Part shown: positions 15,391 through 25,108 of the stretch, in pieces | How the letters are laid out: each line of letters starts with the position of its first letter | Position numbering within the stretch: position 1 is the first letter of the stretch | From: JALSNL01 sp036479585 | GTDB taxonomy: Bacteria > Bacteroidota > Ignavibacteria > Ignavibacteriales > Melioribacteraceae | Direction: 5' to 3' | DNA length: 64,000 nucleotides | Assembly: GCA_965224785.1 (NCBI GenBank) | Contig: OZ245062.1 | Location: 4,464,001-4,528,000 of the forward strand | Notes under the pieces: generated by a model | The model's database searches: none | Seen by the model: only the letters and a program-made list of their open reading frames with translations | What the model was told of the DNA's origin: nothing | Translations under genes and position numbers: made by a program

Positions 15391-17109
15391 CTACCTTTTT
15401 CTCCTTCTGCGTGATTTCTCAAAATCATTTTTATTTATATTGCTACGTCTATTTTTGCTAAATGATTTTCTTCCACCTCTTGGTTTTCTACCATCGTCTT
15501 TTTTTGCAGATGCAACTTCAAGAACAATTTTTCTGTTCTTTAATTGTTGACCATTAAAACCTTTTAATAAAGTATCATCATAAGAAGAATCAGTTTCGAA
15601 AAAAGAAAAGTTTTGTAAAATATCAATTCCACCAATATCTATATCTTTAATACCTGAATAATCTTTAATCATTCCTATAACACTTACTGGTGTAAGGTTA
15701 TCCATCTTACCAAGGTTTAAGAAGAAGCGTGTAAAACCTTCCGAAGTGGCTTTACCCTTTTGTCCTCTTTTCCCTTCTTCGGGTTTATTTAGATCAGTAC
15801 TATTTTTGTAATATTCTACAAACCGATTAAATTCAACTGAAACAAATTTCTTAATCAATTCTTCACGATCTAACCACTCAAGTTTTTTCATTATCTCCGG
15901 TAAGAAAGAATCTATCTGTGTATGATCAACTTCTACTTTTTCCATTCTATCTATCAAATGGAAAAGTTGTTTTTCACAAACATCTTTTCCAAGTGGAACA
16001 TTCTGTTGTGTGAATTTTTTACCTAATTGTTTTTCAATAAATTTAAGTTTGTTTTTTTCACGCAAGTTAGCAATTACAATTGAAGTCCCAAATTTGCCAG
16101 CCCTACCAGTTCTTCCACTTCTATGAGTATAAATTTCTAACTCATCCGGTAAGTTGTAGTTTATTACATGAGTTAAATCATTTATATCTATTCCTCGTGC
16201 AGCAACATCAGTAGCAACAAGTAGTCTAACATGTTTTATCCTAAACTTACTCATAACTGCATCACGTTGTACTTGCGATAAATCTCCATGAATTGAATCA
16301 GCATTGTATCCATCTTTTATAAGCTTATCAGCAACTTCTTGTGTTTCTCTTCTAGTTCTACAAAAAATCAATCCATAAATTTCGGGATGAAAATCTACTA
16401 TTCTTTTAAGTGCTGAGTATCTATCCTTTGCATGAACAAAATATGCTTCGTGACTAACATTAGTCGCTCCAGCATTTTTTTTACCAATTGTAATTTGAAG
16501 AGGTTTTTTTAGATATCGTTTAGAAATTTCTAAAACTGCTTTGGGCATTGTTGCAGAAAACAGTAGAGTGTTTCTGCTTTTTGGAGTTTCCTCAATGATT
16601 CTATCGAGTTCTTCCTTAAATCCCATATTTAACATTTCATCAGCTTCATCTAAAACAACAGTTTCAACTTCAGTTATGTCAATTCTATTTCTATTTATTA
16701 AATCAACAAGTCTGCCTGGAGTTGCAGAAACAATATGAACTCCTCTCTTTAGAGTTTTAATTTGTTTATCAATACTTGAACCACCAAAAACAGCAGTTAC
16801 TTTTACTTCGTCTTTATACTTTGCAAAGTCTTGTAAGTCATCAGCAATTTGCAAACACAATTCTCTTGTTGGACTTAAAATTAAATGTTTAACCTTTTTG
16901 GCTTTTCCTTTTGATCTATGAACTAATGGAATACCAAAGGCAGCAGTTTTTCCCGTACCGGTTTGTGCTAATGCAATAATATCATTTGGTTCATCTTCAA
17001 TTAAAAGCGGAATTACTTCTGCCTGTACTGGCATTGGATTTTCAAAACCTAACTGTTCAATTGCTTTAATTATACTTTCTTCTATTCCTAACTCATTAAA
17101 TGATTTCAT
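15391..17109 (-). CDS. DEAD-box RNA helicase with DbpA-type RNA-binding domain
   Basis: 572 residues. Helicase core motifs: Walker A AQTGTGKT (48-55), PTRELCLQ, TPGRLV, DEADE, SAT, then in the second RecA domain ARGID and HRSGRTGRAG. After a linker, residues ~450-540 (GFTRFFLNLGKMDNLTPVSVIGMIKDYSG...) are the DbpA/CsdA C-terminal RNA-recognition-like domain, followed by a basic tail (RKPRGGRKSFSKNRRSN). This matches CsdA/DeaD proteins that act in ribosome assembly and cold adaptation. It is divergent from the BipA gene, another ribosome-assembly factor. Confidence 0.93.
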   Translation of the reverse strand: MKSFNELGIEESIIKAIEQLGFENPMPVQAEVIPLLIEDEPNDIIALAQTGTGKTAAFGIPLVHRSKGKAKKVKHLILSPTRELCLQIADDLQDFAKYKDEVKVTAVFGGSSIDKQIKTLKRGVHIVSATPGRLVDLINRNRIDITEVETVVLDEADEMLNMGFKEELDRIIEETPKSRNTLLFSATMPKAVLEISKRYLKKPLQITIGKKNAGATNVSHEAYFVHAKDRYSALKRIVDFHPEIYGLIFCRTRRETQEVADKLIKDGYNADSIHGDLSQVQRDAVMSKFRIKHVRLLVATDVAARGIDINDLTHVINYNLPDELEIYTHRSGRTGRAGKFGTSIVIANLREKNKLKFIEKQLGKKFTQQNVPLGKDVCEKQLFHLIDRMEKVEVDHTQIDSFLPEIMKKLEWLDREELIKKFVSVEFNRFVEYYKNSTDLNKPEEGKRGQKGKATSEGFTRFFLNLGKMDNLTPVSVIGMIKDYSGIKDIDIGGIDILQNFSFFETDSSYDDTLLKGFNGQQLKNRKIVLEVASAKKDDGRKPRGGRKSFSKNRRSNINKNDFEKSRRRRKR

Positions 17110-17309
17110 TAAATTCCTTAATACTAAAAATATTTGTTTTTATAAATTAACCTACAAAAATAACTAAATTAAACTTAGCAAATACTCTTATTTGGATAAA
17201 TGATTTATTTTGTTTACCATTCAGTCTAATATAAAAATTAGTTATGCCTTTTATCACAAAAGATAGAGGCATTTTTTATGTATTTTTTAATTGAAGAAGA
17301 AGGTGAAAT

Positions 17310-19112
17310 TTGAAAGAAGTAAGAAATATTGCAATTATTGCACATGTGGATCATGGAAAAACAACTTTAATAGATCAACTGTTAAAACAAAGTAATGTGT
17401 TTAGAAGTAACCAAGTTGTTCAAGAACAATTTTTAGATTCTAATGATCTTGAACGTGAAAGAGGAATTACAATTACATCAAAAAATATTAGCATTCCTTA
17501 TAATGATGTTAAAATAAATTTGATTGATACTCCTGGTCACTCCGATTTTGGAGGGGAAGTAGAAAGAGTACTAAAACTTGCTGATGGTGTATTACTATTG
17601 GTGGATTCCTTTGAAGGTCCAATGCCACAAACTCGTTTTGTTTTAGAGAAGGCTCTTCATCTTCATTTAAAACCAATTATTGTTATCAATAAAATTGATA
17701 GACCAGATAACAGACCTGAAGAAGTTCTTGATGAAATTTATGATTTATTTATTGATCTTGATGCAGACGAAGATCAACTTGATTTCCCTGTGGTTTATGC
17801 TAGCGGAAGAGATGGTTGGGCTGTTGCTAATTTAGATGATGAGAGAAAAGATTTAGTTCCACTCCTTGATTCAATTATACAAAATATACCCAAACCGACT
17901 TTTGACGAAGGCTTAAGTCAGATGCAAGTTACAACATTAGATTATAATGATTATGTTGGACGTATTGGAGTTGGAAGAGTTTTTAGAGGAATATTAGATA
18001 AGAAAAAACCTTTAAGTGTAATTAAGCGTGATGGATCAGTACAAAGTATTAAGATAAAACAATTATTTGTATTTGAAGGCTTAGAACGAGTTGAGGTGGA
18101 TGAGGTTACCTCTGGAGATATTTGTGCTATTGTTGGAGTTGAAGATATTGATATTGGTGATACAATTGCGGATAGTGAAAACCCTGAACCAATGCCAATT
18201 ATTGCAATCGATGAACCGACAATTAGTATGAACTTTACAGTTAATACATCTCCGTTTCACGGTCAAGAAGGTAAGTATGTAACTTCCAGACATTTGCATG
18301 ATAGATTACAAAAAGAGTTACAACAAAATGTAGCTCTTCAAGTTGAAGACACAGGCTCACCAGATACTTTTAAAGTTTCTGGAAGAGGAATTTTACATCT
18401 TTCAATATTAATTGAAACGATGAGAAGAGAAGGATATGAACTTGCGATTGGTTCTCCAAAAGTTATATATAAAGAAATTGATGGTAAGAAAGCTGAACCA
18501 ATTGAAAGTCTTGTTGTTGATGTTCCATCAGAGATAGCCGGTAAAGTAATTGAAATTGTTGGACAGAAGAAAGGTGAAATGATTAAGATGGAACAGAAGG
18601 GAAGTTTAACTAAATTAGAATTTCACATACCTTCACGTGGATTGATGGGATTGAGAAATAGAATATTAACAGCCACCGCTGGTGAAGGAATTATGCATCA
18701 TCGTTTTTATCAGTATGAATATTTTAAGGGTTCAATTACTCAAAGACCTTCAGGAGTTTTAATCTCAATGCACACTGGAGCTTCAACAGCTTATGCAATA
18801 GATTCATTACAAGATAGAGGTAAGTTTTTTATTGAACCTGGTGATACTGTTTATCAAGGGCAAGTTATTGGAGAATATAATAAGGATAACGATATCGAGG
18901 TTCACGTTCAAAGAGGTAAAAAACTTTCGAATATGAGATCATCTGGTGCAGATAAAGCAATTAAGATTGTTCCGGCAATATTATTTACACTCGAAGAATC
19001 ATTAGAATATATTAAAGATGATGAGTTGGTTGAAGTTACACCAAAATCAATAAGAATAAGAAAATTATACTTGGATGCAAACGAGAGAAAAAGATATAAC
19101 CAAAAGAAATAA
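17310..19112 (+). CDS. typA: Ribosome-associated GTPase BipA/TypA
   Basis: 600 residues, full length. G1 AHVDHGKT (11-18), the switch region RGITITSKN, G3 DTPGH, G4 NKID and the characteristic C-terminal BipA domain (residues ~480 on: FKGSITQRPSGVLISMHTG). It works on the 50S subunit, especially in cold or stress. The start is TTG, supported by AGAAGGTG eight bases upstream and by the family's conserved N terminus MKEVRNIAIIAHVDH. A strong terminator follows. Confidence 0.96.
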   Translation: MKEVRNIAIIAHVDHGKTTLIDQLLKQSNVFRSNQVVQEQFLDSNDLERERGITITSKNISIPYNDVKINLIDTPGHSDFGGEVERVLKLADGVLLLVDSFEGPMPQTRFVLEKALHLHLKPIIVINKIDRPDNRPEEVLDEIYDLFIDLDADEDQLDFPVVYASGRDGWAVANLDDERKDLVPLLDSIIQNIPKPTFDEGLSQMQVTTLDYNDYVGRIGVGRVFRGILDKKKPLSVIKRDGSVQSIKIKQLFVFEGLERVEVDEVTSGDICAIVGVEDIDIGDTIADSENPEPMPIIAIDEPTISMNFTVNTSPFHGQEGKYVTSRHLHDRLQKELQQNVALQVEDTGSPDTFKVSGRGILHLSILIETMRREGYELAIGSPKVIYKEIDGKKAEPIESLVVDVPSEIAGKVIEIVGQKKGEMIKMEQKGSLTKLEFHIPSRGLMGLRNRILTATAGEGIMHHRFYQYEYFKGSITQRPSGVLISMHTGASTAYAIDSLQDRGKFFIEPGDTVYQGQVIGEYNKDNDIEVHVQRGKKLSNMRSSGADKAIKIVPAILFTLEESLEYIKDDELVEVTPKSIRIRKLYLDANERKRYNQKK

Positions 19113-19119
19113 TTTAGTT

Positions 19120-19163
19120 AAAGCTTATCATAAAAGTTATAGTCACTTTTTATGATAAGCTTT
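19120..19163 (+). terminator. Hairpin terminator of typA
   Basis: Perfect 16-base arms AAAGCTTATCATAAAA (19120-19135) and TTTTATGATAAGCTTT (19148-19163), 8 bases after the typA stop codon, followed by a short T-rich run. Confidence 0.8.
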
Positions 19164-19572
19164 GTTTCTCTATCTAATTTTAACTGCAATAAAGTAATTA
19201 TCCTTTTAACTTCCACTACTACATAGTCAAATAAATAACTCACACATTCTGTTTGTAATTATTCTTCTAAATGTTAAGTTTATTTTATTAAAAAACATCC
19301 CTTAAAATTTTGTATAAGTACTTCTTTTTAATTACTTTGGGTTTAATTCCCGTCCTTGGGACGCTTTGAAAAACAAAAATCTTTTGATACTCCGTTTGTT
19401 TGCAGCGGAGTAGTTTAATTGTCAAAAGTTGATACATCAATTATTGATAGTTTATTACGAGAGGGAATGTCTTGGTAAGAAATATATATTCTATTTTAAA
19501 TAAAAAAAAGGCTACTTGAAATAAATCAAGTAGCCTTTATAAAAAATAAGTGTTTAAGTTCTAAACTAAAAC
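19164..19572. other. Gene-free stretch with palindromic fragments
   Basis: About 400 bases with no credible gene. It holds a CCGTCC/GGGACG hairpin (near 19352) and ACTCCGTTTGTTTGCAGCGGAGT (near 19389), which look like pieces of decayed repeat or transposon ends, then the terminator of the minus-strand lipoprotein gene at 19502. Confidence 0.4.
19502..19538 (-). terminator. Intrinsic terminator of the peptidoglycan-binding lipoprotein gene
   Basis: Arms AAAGGCTACTTGA and TCAAGTAGCCTTT, followed on the minus strand by eight T residues; a textbook intrinsic terminator 35 bases after the stop codon. Confidence 0.9.
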
Positions 19573-20697
19573 TTATACTCCTAATTTCTTCAATGTTTCT
19601 TGTGTAAATCCACCAACAGCTATTCCTTTTTTTCTTTGGAAAGATTTAGTAGCAGATTTAGTTTGGCTACCAATAACACCATCAATAGGACCAGGATTAA
19701 AACCAGCTTTTTTCAATGCTCTTTGAATGCTCATTACTTTTGCGTGAGTAGCATTTGTTTTACAAAGAATAGCTCTCCATTCCATAACTTCTTCAGTTAC
19801 TTTAACTCTTTTTGTAACTGTTTGGTATTCTGCAGGAATAGTAATTGTTCTAGTTGAAGGAGGAGTAGCTTCTGATTTAACTTTCATAGTTTTGTATTCA
19901 GCTGGAATTTCAACTGTTCTAGTTGAAGGAGGAGTAGCTTCTGACTTAACTTTTACAGATTTGTATTCAGCTGGAATTTCAATTGTTCTAGTTGAAGGAG
20001 GAGTAACTTGAACTCTTGAAGTAACAGTTCTGTATTGAGCAGGAACTTCTACTAAACACATAATTTCGCCAGTTGCATTATCAACTTTTTCAATTTCACC
20101 ACCACCTTTTTTCCAAACTGTATGAGCAGCTTTTTCTAATATTCTTTCAGTTTTGTTCTCATACTTTGCAGGCACAGTAACTAATTTAGATGAAGCAGCT
20201 TTTACTAATACTTTTTCTGTTCCCCATTTGTATGTTGCAGGTACAGTAACTAATTTAGATGAAGCAGCTTTTACCAATACTTTTTCTGTTCCCCATTTGT
20301 ATGTTGCAGGAATTACTTCTAATCTTGAAGAAGCATCTCTCTTAACAACTTTTTCAGTATTAGTTTTGTATGTTGCAGGAATTAAAACTCTTGCATAACA
20401 TTCACCTGGTTTTGCGTTTGGAGGAAAAAGATCTGAATTTACATTAGCACTAGAGCTAACATCAGCTTTAGATTTTCTACAAGCTTCAACTTCAGCAGCT
20501 TTTGCACTTACAGAAGCTTGAGCACTTTTTAAAGCAGATTCTTTAGAATCTAAACTTGCTTTGAGAGATGAAATTTCAGTAGTCTTAGTACTAACATCGG
20601 CTTGTAAGCTATCAACTAGTTCTTGATTAGAAGAACAGGCTGAGAACAATAATCCGCTTGCTAAGATTAAAGTAGTTAAAAATTTCATTTTTTTCAT
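19573..20697 (-). CDS. Repeat-containing lipoprotein with peptidoglycan-binding domain
   Basis: 374 residues. Lipoprotein signal LILASGLLFSAC (Cys ~21), an Ala/Ser-rich helical coiled coil (~25-90), then two repeat families: units of 23 residues beginning PATYKWGTEKVLVKAASSK (two almost identical, plus diverged flanking ones) and units like PPSTRTIEIPAEYKSVKVK (three in a row). The C terminus (~310-374: MSIQRALKKAGFNPGPIDGVIGSQTKSA) is a PF01471-type peptidoglycan-binding domain. It probably tethers the outer membrane to the cell wall. AGGA lies just upstream of the ATG at 20697, supporting that start. Single gene with its own terminator. Confidence 0.85.
   Translation of the reverse strand: MKKMKFLTTLILASGLLFSACSSNQELVDSLQADVSTKTTEISSLKASLDSKESALKSAQASVSAKAAEVEACRKSKADVSSSANVNSDLFPPNAKPGECYARVLIPATYKTNTEKVVKRDASSRLEVIPATYKWGTEKVLVKAASSKLVTVPATYKWGTEKVLVKAASSKLVTVPAKYENKTERILEKAAHTVWKKGGGEIEKVDNATGEIMCLVEVPAQYRTVTSRVQVTPPSTRTIEIPAEYKSVKVKSEATPPSTRTVEIPAEYKTMKVKSEATPPSTRTITIPAEYQTVTKRVKVTEEVMEWRAILCKTNATHAKVMSIQRALKKAGFNPGPIDGVIGSQTKSATKSFQRKKGIAVGGFTQETLKKLGV
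20168..20305 (-). repeat. Two tandem 69-bp coding repeats
   Basis: Units 20168-20236 and 20237-20305 differ at only two positions and encode the same 23-residue unit. Near-identity at the DNA level points to recent duplication or ongoing gene conversion; changes in copy number would keep the frame. Confidence 0.85.
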
Positions 20698-20922
20698 GGT
20701 GAGTCCTTTTTTTTTGTTAAAAAATGTATATTTGTTTAATTTGTATCAACGAAGATAATAAAAGTTTTCCTAAAATGCATTACTTTAAGAAGTATTTTTT
20801 TAAATATTTTCTACTTAAATAATTTAATACTTAAGTGCTATAATAAAATACTATATTTGCAAGAAATATGCAATAAAACTAAATAATTATTTGTACTTCT
20901 TATATAACGAAATATAATAAAA

Positions 20923-21312
20923 ATGAAGTTAAATCAAATTGAAATTATTTTATATGTTGCTGACCAACAAAGAAGTACTGAATATTATAGCCAATTGTTT
21001 CTGATAAAACCATCACTAAATGTTTCTGGGATGACAGAATTTGATTTATGCAATAATACTAAGCTAGGCCTAATGCTAGAAGATGGAATTGCAAAAATTC
21101 TTACTCCAAAATTACCACACCCAAATGAAGCAAGTGGAATACCTAGATGTGAACTCTATATAAAGATAGATAACCCAAAAGAATATTTTGATAGAGCAAT
21201 TCAATTAGGTGGAAAATTAGTTAGTGATATTAAAAAAAGAGACTGGGGAGATGAAGTTGGTTACATCTCAGATTTAGATGGACATATTTTAGCTTTTGCG
21301 AAAAGCAAATAA
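20923..21312 (+). CDS. VOC-superfamily (glyoxalase/bleomycin-resistance-like) protein
   Basis: 129 residues, one pair of beta-alpha-beta-beta-beta modules: IEIILYVADQQRSTEYYSQLF at the start and CELYIKIDNPKEYFDRAIQLGGKLVSDIKKRDWGDEVGYISDLDGHILAFA at the end. The latter (WG...Y..D.DGH.L.F) is the metal-binding-side signature of the vicinal oxygen chelate fold. Substrate cannot be predicted; members include lyases, dioxygenases and drug-binding proteins. It stands alone. Confidence 0.8.
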   Translation: MKLNQIEIILYVADQQRSTEYYSQLFLIKPSLNVSGMTEFDLCNNTKLGLMLEDGIAKILTPKLPHPNEASGIPRCELYIKIDNPKEYFDRAIQLGGKLVSDIKKRDWGDEVGYISDLDGHILAFAKSK

Positions 21313-21502
21313 AATATTTACTGCAACTTATCTCTGAACAAAACCTTATACTATTTAATAGGGTGCTTTGTCAATTGCTATCACTTCCAATTACATTCAG
21401 TTAAGTATCTTTAAAACATAACCAAGAAAAATATATTCAAATTGTGTAATTTTGATTTATAAAAAATAATTGTTGAGAAATTCAAATTGTGAGGAGAACG
21501 GA

Positions 21503-23764
21503 ATGACTGCTAATTTAGATATGATTCAAAAAGTTTACGATGATTTAGAAAACAAACAAAAGATTGTTAGAGAAGTATTGGGAAAACCTTTAACCTATAC
21601 AGAGAAAATTCTATATACACATCTTTGGGATAAAATTGAAAGTGATTTTACAAGAGGAAAAAGCTACGTAGAACTTTCTCCCGACCGTGTTGCAATGCAA
21701 GATGCAACAGCACAGATGGCTTTGTTACAATTTATGAGTGCTGGTAAAAAGAAAGTTGCTGTTCCCTCTACCACTCATTGCGATCATTTAATACAAGCAA
21801 AGGTTGGAGCTGAAGAAGATTTAACTAGAGCTAAGGATGAAAATGCAGAAGTTTACGATTTTCTTGAAAGTGTTTCTAATAAGTACGGAGTTGGATTCTG
21901 GAAACCTGGAGCTGGAATTATTCATCAAGTAGTTTTAGAAAACTATGCTTTCCCAGGTGGAATGATGATTGGAACAGACTCCCACACACCTAACGCTGGT
22001 GGACTTGGTATGATTGCTATTGGTGTTGGCGGTGCTGATGCAGTTGATGTTATGGCTGGAATGGCTTGGGAATTAAAGTGGCCTAAAATTATTGGAATTA
22101 ATTTAATAGGAAAACTTTCTGGTTGGACTTCTCCTAAAGATGTTATATTAAAGATAGCTGGTATCTTAACAGCGAAAGGTGGAACAGGTGCAATTGTAGA
22201 ATATTTTGGTGAAGGTGCTAATTCACTTTCGTGTACTGGTAAAGGAACCATCTGTAATATGGGTGCTGAAATTGGAGCAACAACTTCTACATTTCCGTTT
22301 GATAATAAGATGGCTGAATATCTAAAATCTACTGGACGTGCTGATGTTGCTGAGCTTGCAACTAAACACGCTAATTTATTAACTGCAGATTATGAGGTTT
22401 ATGAAAACCCTGAGAAATATTTTGATCAAGTAATTGAGATTAATTTAAATGAATTAGAACCACACTTGAATGGACCTTTCACTCCGGATAGAGCTTGGCC
22501 TATTTCTACAATGAAAGAAGCTGTAAAAGAAAATGACTTTCCAGAAGAACTAAGTGTTGGACTAATTGGAAGTTGTACAAACTCTAGTTACGAAGATATA
22601 GATAGAGCTGCAAGTATTGCAAGACAAGCTTTGGCAAATGGATTAAAGGCAAAATCTAAATTTACAATTACGCCTGGCTCCGAGCAAGTGCGTGCTACCA
22701 TTGAACGAGATGGACAACTAAAAACACTTACTGATTTTGGTGGAGTTGTTCTATCCAATGCTTGCGGACCTTGTATTGGTATGTGGGAAAGAATGGATAA
22801 CCCAGAAGGGAAAAGGAATTCGATAGTTACATCATTCAATAGAAATTTTGCAAAGCGTCAAGATGGCAATCCTAAAACTTTAGCTTTTGTAGCTTCTCCA
22901 GAAATAACAACTGCTTTAACTATTGCAGGGAAAATTACTTTTAATCCAGAGACAGATACTTTAACAACTGATAGTGGCGAAGAAATAAAATTAGATTCAC
23001 CTTATGGAGATGAACTTCCTAAAAATGGTTTCTTAGCTGATAATGATGGGTTCATTGCTCCATCAGAAGATGGAAGTGATGTAGATGTTAAAATAAATCC
23101 AGAAAGTAAAAGATTACAATTTTTAGAAAAATTTGAAAAATGGAATGGAAATAATTTCAAAAGTTTACCTGTGCTTTTAAAAGCTAAAGGTAAATGTACA
23201 ACAGATCATATTTCTATGGCTGGTGCCTGGTTAAAATTACGTGGACATTTAGATAATATTTCTGATAATTTATTTCTTGGAGCAATAAACGCATATACTG
23301 ATAAACCAGGTGAAGTGAAAAATCTATTTACAAACGAATACAAAAATGTAAGTAAGGTTGCACGTGAATATAAAAAAGATGGGATAGGTTGGATTGTTGT
23401 TGGTGATGAAAATTATGGTGAAGGTTCAAGTAGAGAACACGCAGCAATGGAACCACGCCACTTAGGAGCTAAAGCAGTTGTGGTAAGAGGCTTTGCAAGA
23501 ATTCACGAAACAAACTTAAAGAAACAAGGTGTGCTTCCACTAACTTTTGCTAACCCAGCTGATTATGATAAAATACAAGAAGACGATAAAGTTGATATTG
23601 TTGGTGTTACTGAACTTTCACCCAGTTCACAAGTTACAATGATTCTAAATCATGCTGATGGTACAAAAGAAGAAGCAATATTAAACCATACGCTTAATGC
23701 AAATCAAATTGAATGGTTCAAAGCTGGTAGTGCTCTTAATTTAATTGCAGAACAAAACGCATAA
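21503..23764 (+). CDS. acn: Aconitate hydratase (mitochondrial type)
   Basis: 753 residues. It interconverts citrate and isocitrate in the TCA cycle using a [4Fe-4S] cluster. Cluster cysteines are in GSCTNSSYEDIDRA (about residue 355) and CGPCIGMWER (about 420); the swivel domain carries GEGSSREHAAMEPRHLGAKAV near residue 640. The sequence follows the mitochondrial/Bacteroidota branch rather than E. coli AcnA or AcnB. I chose the ATG at 21503 because of the strong GAGGAG site upstream; an earlier TTG at 21470 would place that site inside the gene. Confidence 0.96.
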   Translation: MTANLDMIQKVYDDLENKQKIVREVLGKPLTYTEKILYTHLWDKIESDFTRGKSYVELSPDRVAMQDATAQMALLQFMSAGKKKVAVPSTTHCDHLIQAKVGAEEDLTRAKDENAEVYDFLESVSNKYGVGFWKPGAGIIHQVVLENYAFPGGMMIGTDSHTPNAGGLGMIAIGVGGADAVDVMAGMAWELKWPKIIGINLIGKLSGWTSPKDVILKIAGILTAKGGTGAIVEYFGEGANSLSCTGKGTICNMGAEIGATTSTFPFDNKMAEYLKSTGRADVAELATKHANLLTADYEVYENPEKYFDQVIEINLNELEPHLNGPFTPDRAWPISTMKEAVKENDFPEELSVGLIGSCTNSSYEDIDRAASIARQALANGLKAKSKFTITPGSEQVRATIERDGQLKTLTDFGGVVLSNACGPCIGMWERMDNPEGKRNSIVTSFNRNFAKRQDGNPKTLAFVASPEITTALTIAGKITFNPETDTLTTDSGEEIKLDSPYGDELPKNGFLADNDGFIAPSEDGSDVDVKINPESKRLQFLEKFEKWNGNNFKSLPVLLKAKGKCTTDHISMAGAWLKLRGHLDNISDNLFLGAINAYTDKPGEVKNLFTNEYKNVSKVAREYKKDGIGWIVVGDENYGEGSSREHAAMEPRHLGAKAVVVRGFARIHETNLKKQGVLPLTFANPADYDKIQEDDKVDIVGVTELSPSSQVTMILNHADGTKEEAILNHTLNANQIEWFKAGSALNLIAEQNA

Positions 23765-23774
23765 CTTATTTTTT

Positions 23775-23811
23775 ATATGAAGCCTAATTTACATGAAGTT
23801 AGGCTTCATAT
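23775..23811 (+). terminator. Hairpin terminator of the aconitase gene
   Basis: Arms ATATGAAGCCTAA (23775-23787) and TTAGGCTTCATAT (23799-23811), 10 bases after the stop codon, followed by TTATAG. Confidence 0.75.
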
Positions 23812-23889
23812 TTATAGAGCATAATTATTACCATTGTTTTTTTCTAAAAATTATATATTTTTTATTCTAATTATTTTGAGAATGTAAAA

Positions 23890-24534
23890 ATGAAAACTTT
23901 AATATATCTATTTCTACTTGTTCCGGTTCTTTTTCTTAATGCACAAAAAATAGGAAAACTTGCCGAAGAAAAACCTCATATAAATTTTCCTAATAATTCA
24001 CTAGGACTTGATATTATGATTGGCGAAGGAGGATTTGGACTTGGTGGATTTTACCGTTACGAATATACAAATGAAATTACTGGATTTGTAGATGTATCAA
24101 TTTCGGAATCTAAAAGTGAAAGAGAAATTCAACGTTTTAATATCTGGGGTTATCCTTTACCAATTGAAGGGAAAGTGAATAGAGTTTTTATGGTACCTCT
24201 AAACTTTGGTATTCACTATAGAATGTTTTACAATACATTAACTGATAATTTAAGACCTTACCTAAATGTTGGTGTTGGTCCAACACTAATTGTTTCAACT
24301 CCTGCACAAGAAGAATTTTTTAATTCTTTTGGCAGTGCAAAAACTAAATTTGGTTTTGGTGGTTATGTTGGTCTTGGAGCTAACATTGGAAATAATACAT
24401 CGAACTTAACTGGTGTAAATATTAGATATTATTTACACAAATTATTTGGTGGTGGAATTGAACAATATGCTGGTGATTTTAAAAATACATTAGGACAGGT
24501 AACTCTTACAATTACAATAGGTTTTATGTACTAG
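23890..24534 (+). CDS. Outer-membrane beta-barrel protein
   Basis: 214 residues. A signal peptide (MKTLIYLFLLVPVLFLNAQ, cut after NA-Q) is followed by alternating hydrophobic/polar strands with Gly and aromatic residues, for example GLDIMIGEGGFGLGGFYRYEY, VPLNFGIHYRMFY, LRPYLNVGVGPTLIV, and a C-terminal strand ending LTITIGFMY with a terminal aromatic residue, as in barrels recognised by BamA. Related to OmpW/PorT-like small barrels in shape only; the ligand is unknown. Confidence 0.75.
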   Translation: MKTLIYLFLLVPVLFLNAQKIGKLAEEKPHINFPNNSLGLDIMIGEGGFGLGGFYRYEYTNEITGFVDVSISESKSEREIQRFNIWGYPLPIEGKVNRVFMVPLNFGIHYRMFYNTLTDNLRPYLNVGVGPTLIVSTPAQEEFFNSFGSAKTKFGFGGYVGLGANIGNNTSNLTGVNIRYYLHKLFGGGIEQYAGDFKNTLGQVTLTITIGFMY

Positions 24535-24710
24535 TTTCGTAAAAAAACATCCAATTAAAAATATACATTCTTCCCTAACTTTTCTTCTTCTTTTGTCGAT
24601 TATAATGAGACACTTATTTTGTGCAAGCTTGCTTTGAATCACAACAATACTTTCTTGCTTCAATAACTTAGTAAGTACTATGAAACATTATAAACTTTAG
24701 GAGAAGTTAA

Positions 24711-25106
24711 ATGAACTCAAATACTTTTGCAAGAAAGTCTTACTTAAACAATACTTGGCTAACCGTAGATTCGGAAAGTTTTTTATCTCATAGAAAAGAT
24801 AAAAAATCAATAATAATTGATATTGATTTATTGCGAGCAACTGCTAATGAAGCTGATGAATTAAAAGAATATATGGAAAGTTTGTCTTCGGTTAAAAATA
24901 AACTAATAGTTTTTAACTTAGATAAATGTACTTTTGTTGATTCAACTTTTCTTAGTACAATTATTCGCTTTAGCAAAAAGAATATAAAACTGAATACAAA
25001 TGTTAGACTTGTTATTAGCGATGTACGTCAACTTTCGATATTTAAAATAACGAAAATAGATACTATCTTTGAAATCTATTCTACAGTAGAACAGGCAATG
25101 GCTTAG
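24711..25106 (+). CDS. STAS-domain protein (anti-anti-sigma-like)
   Basis: 131 residues. The STAS fold is visible as IIIDIDLLRATANEADELKEYMES, KLIVFNLDKCTFVDSTFLSTIIRFSKKN and LVISDVRQLSIFKITKIDTIFEIYSTVEQA. The DSTFLS segment holds the serine that is phosphorylated in SpoIIAA-type antagonists. Such proteins usually counteract an anti-sigma kinase; no kinase or sigma gene is adjacent here. It ends 2 bases from the converging ParA-like gene. A ribosome site (TAGGAG) precedes the start. Confidence 0.85.
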   Translation: MNSNTFARKSYLNNTWLTVDSESFLSHRKDKKSIIIDIDLLRATANEADELKEYMESLSSVKNKLIVFNLDKCTFVDSTFLSTIIRFSKKNIKLNTNVRLVISDVRQLSIFKITKIDTIFEIYSTVEQAMA

Positions 25107-25108
25107 GG

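Noticed and set aside
24601..24615. Shared 15-mer TATAATGAGACACTT with 53576-53590
   Set aside because: Identical in both places but with no extended similarity, no inverted partner and no common gene context; may be chance in AT-rich DNA.
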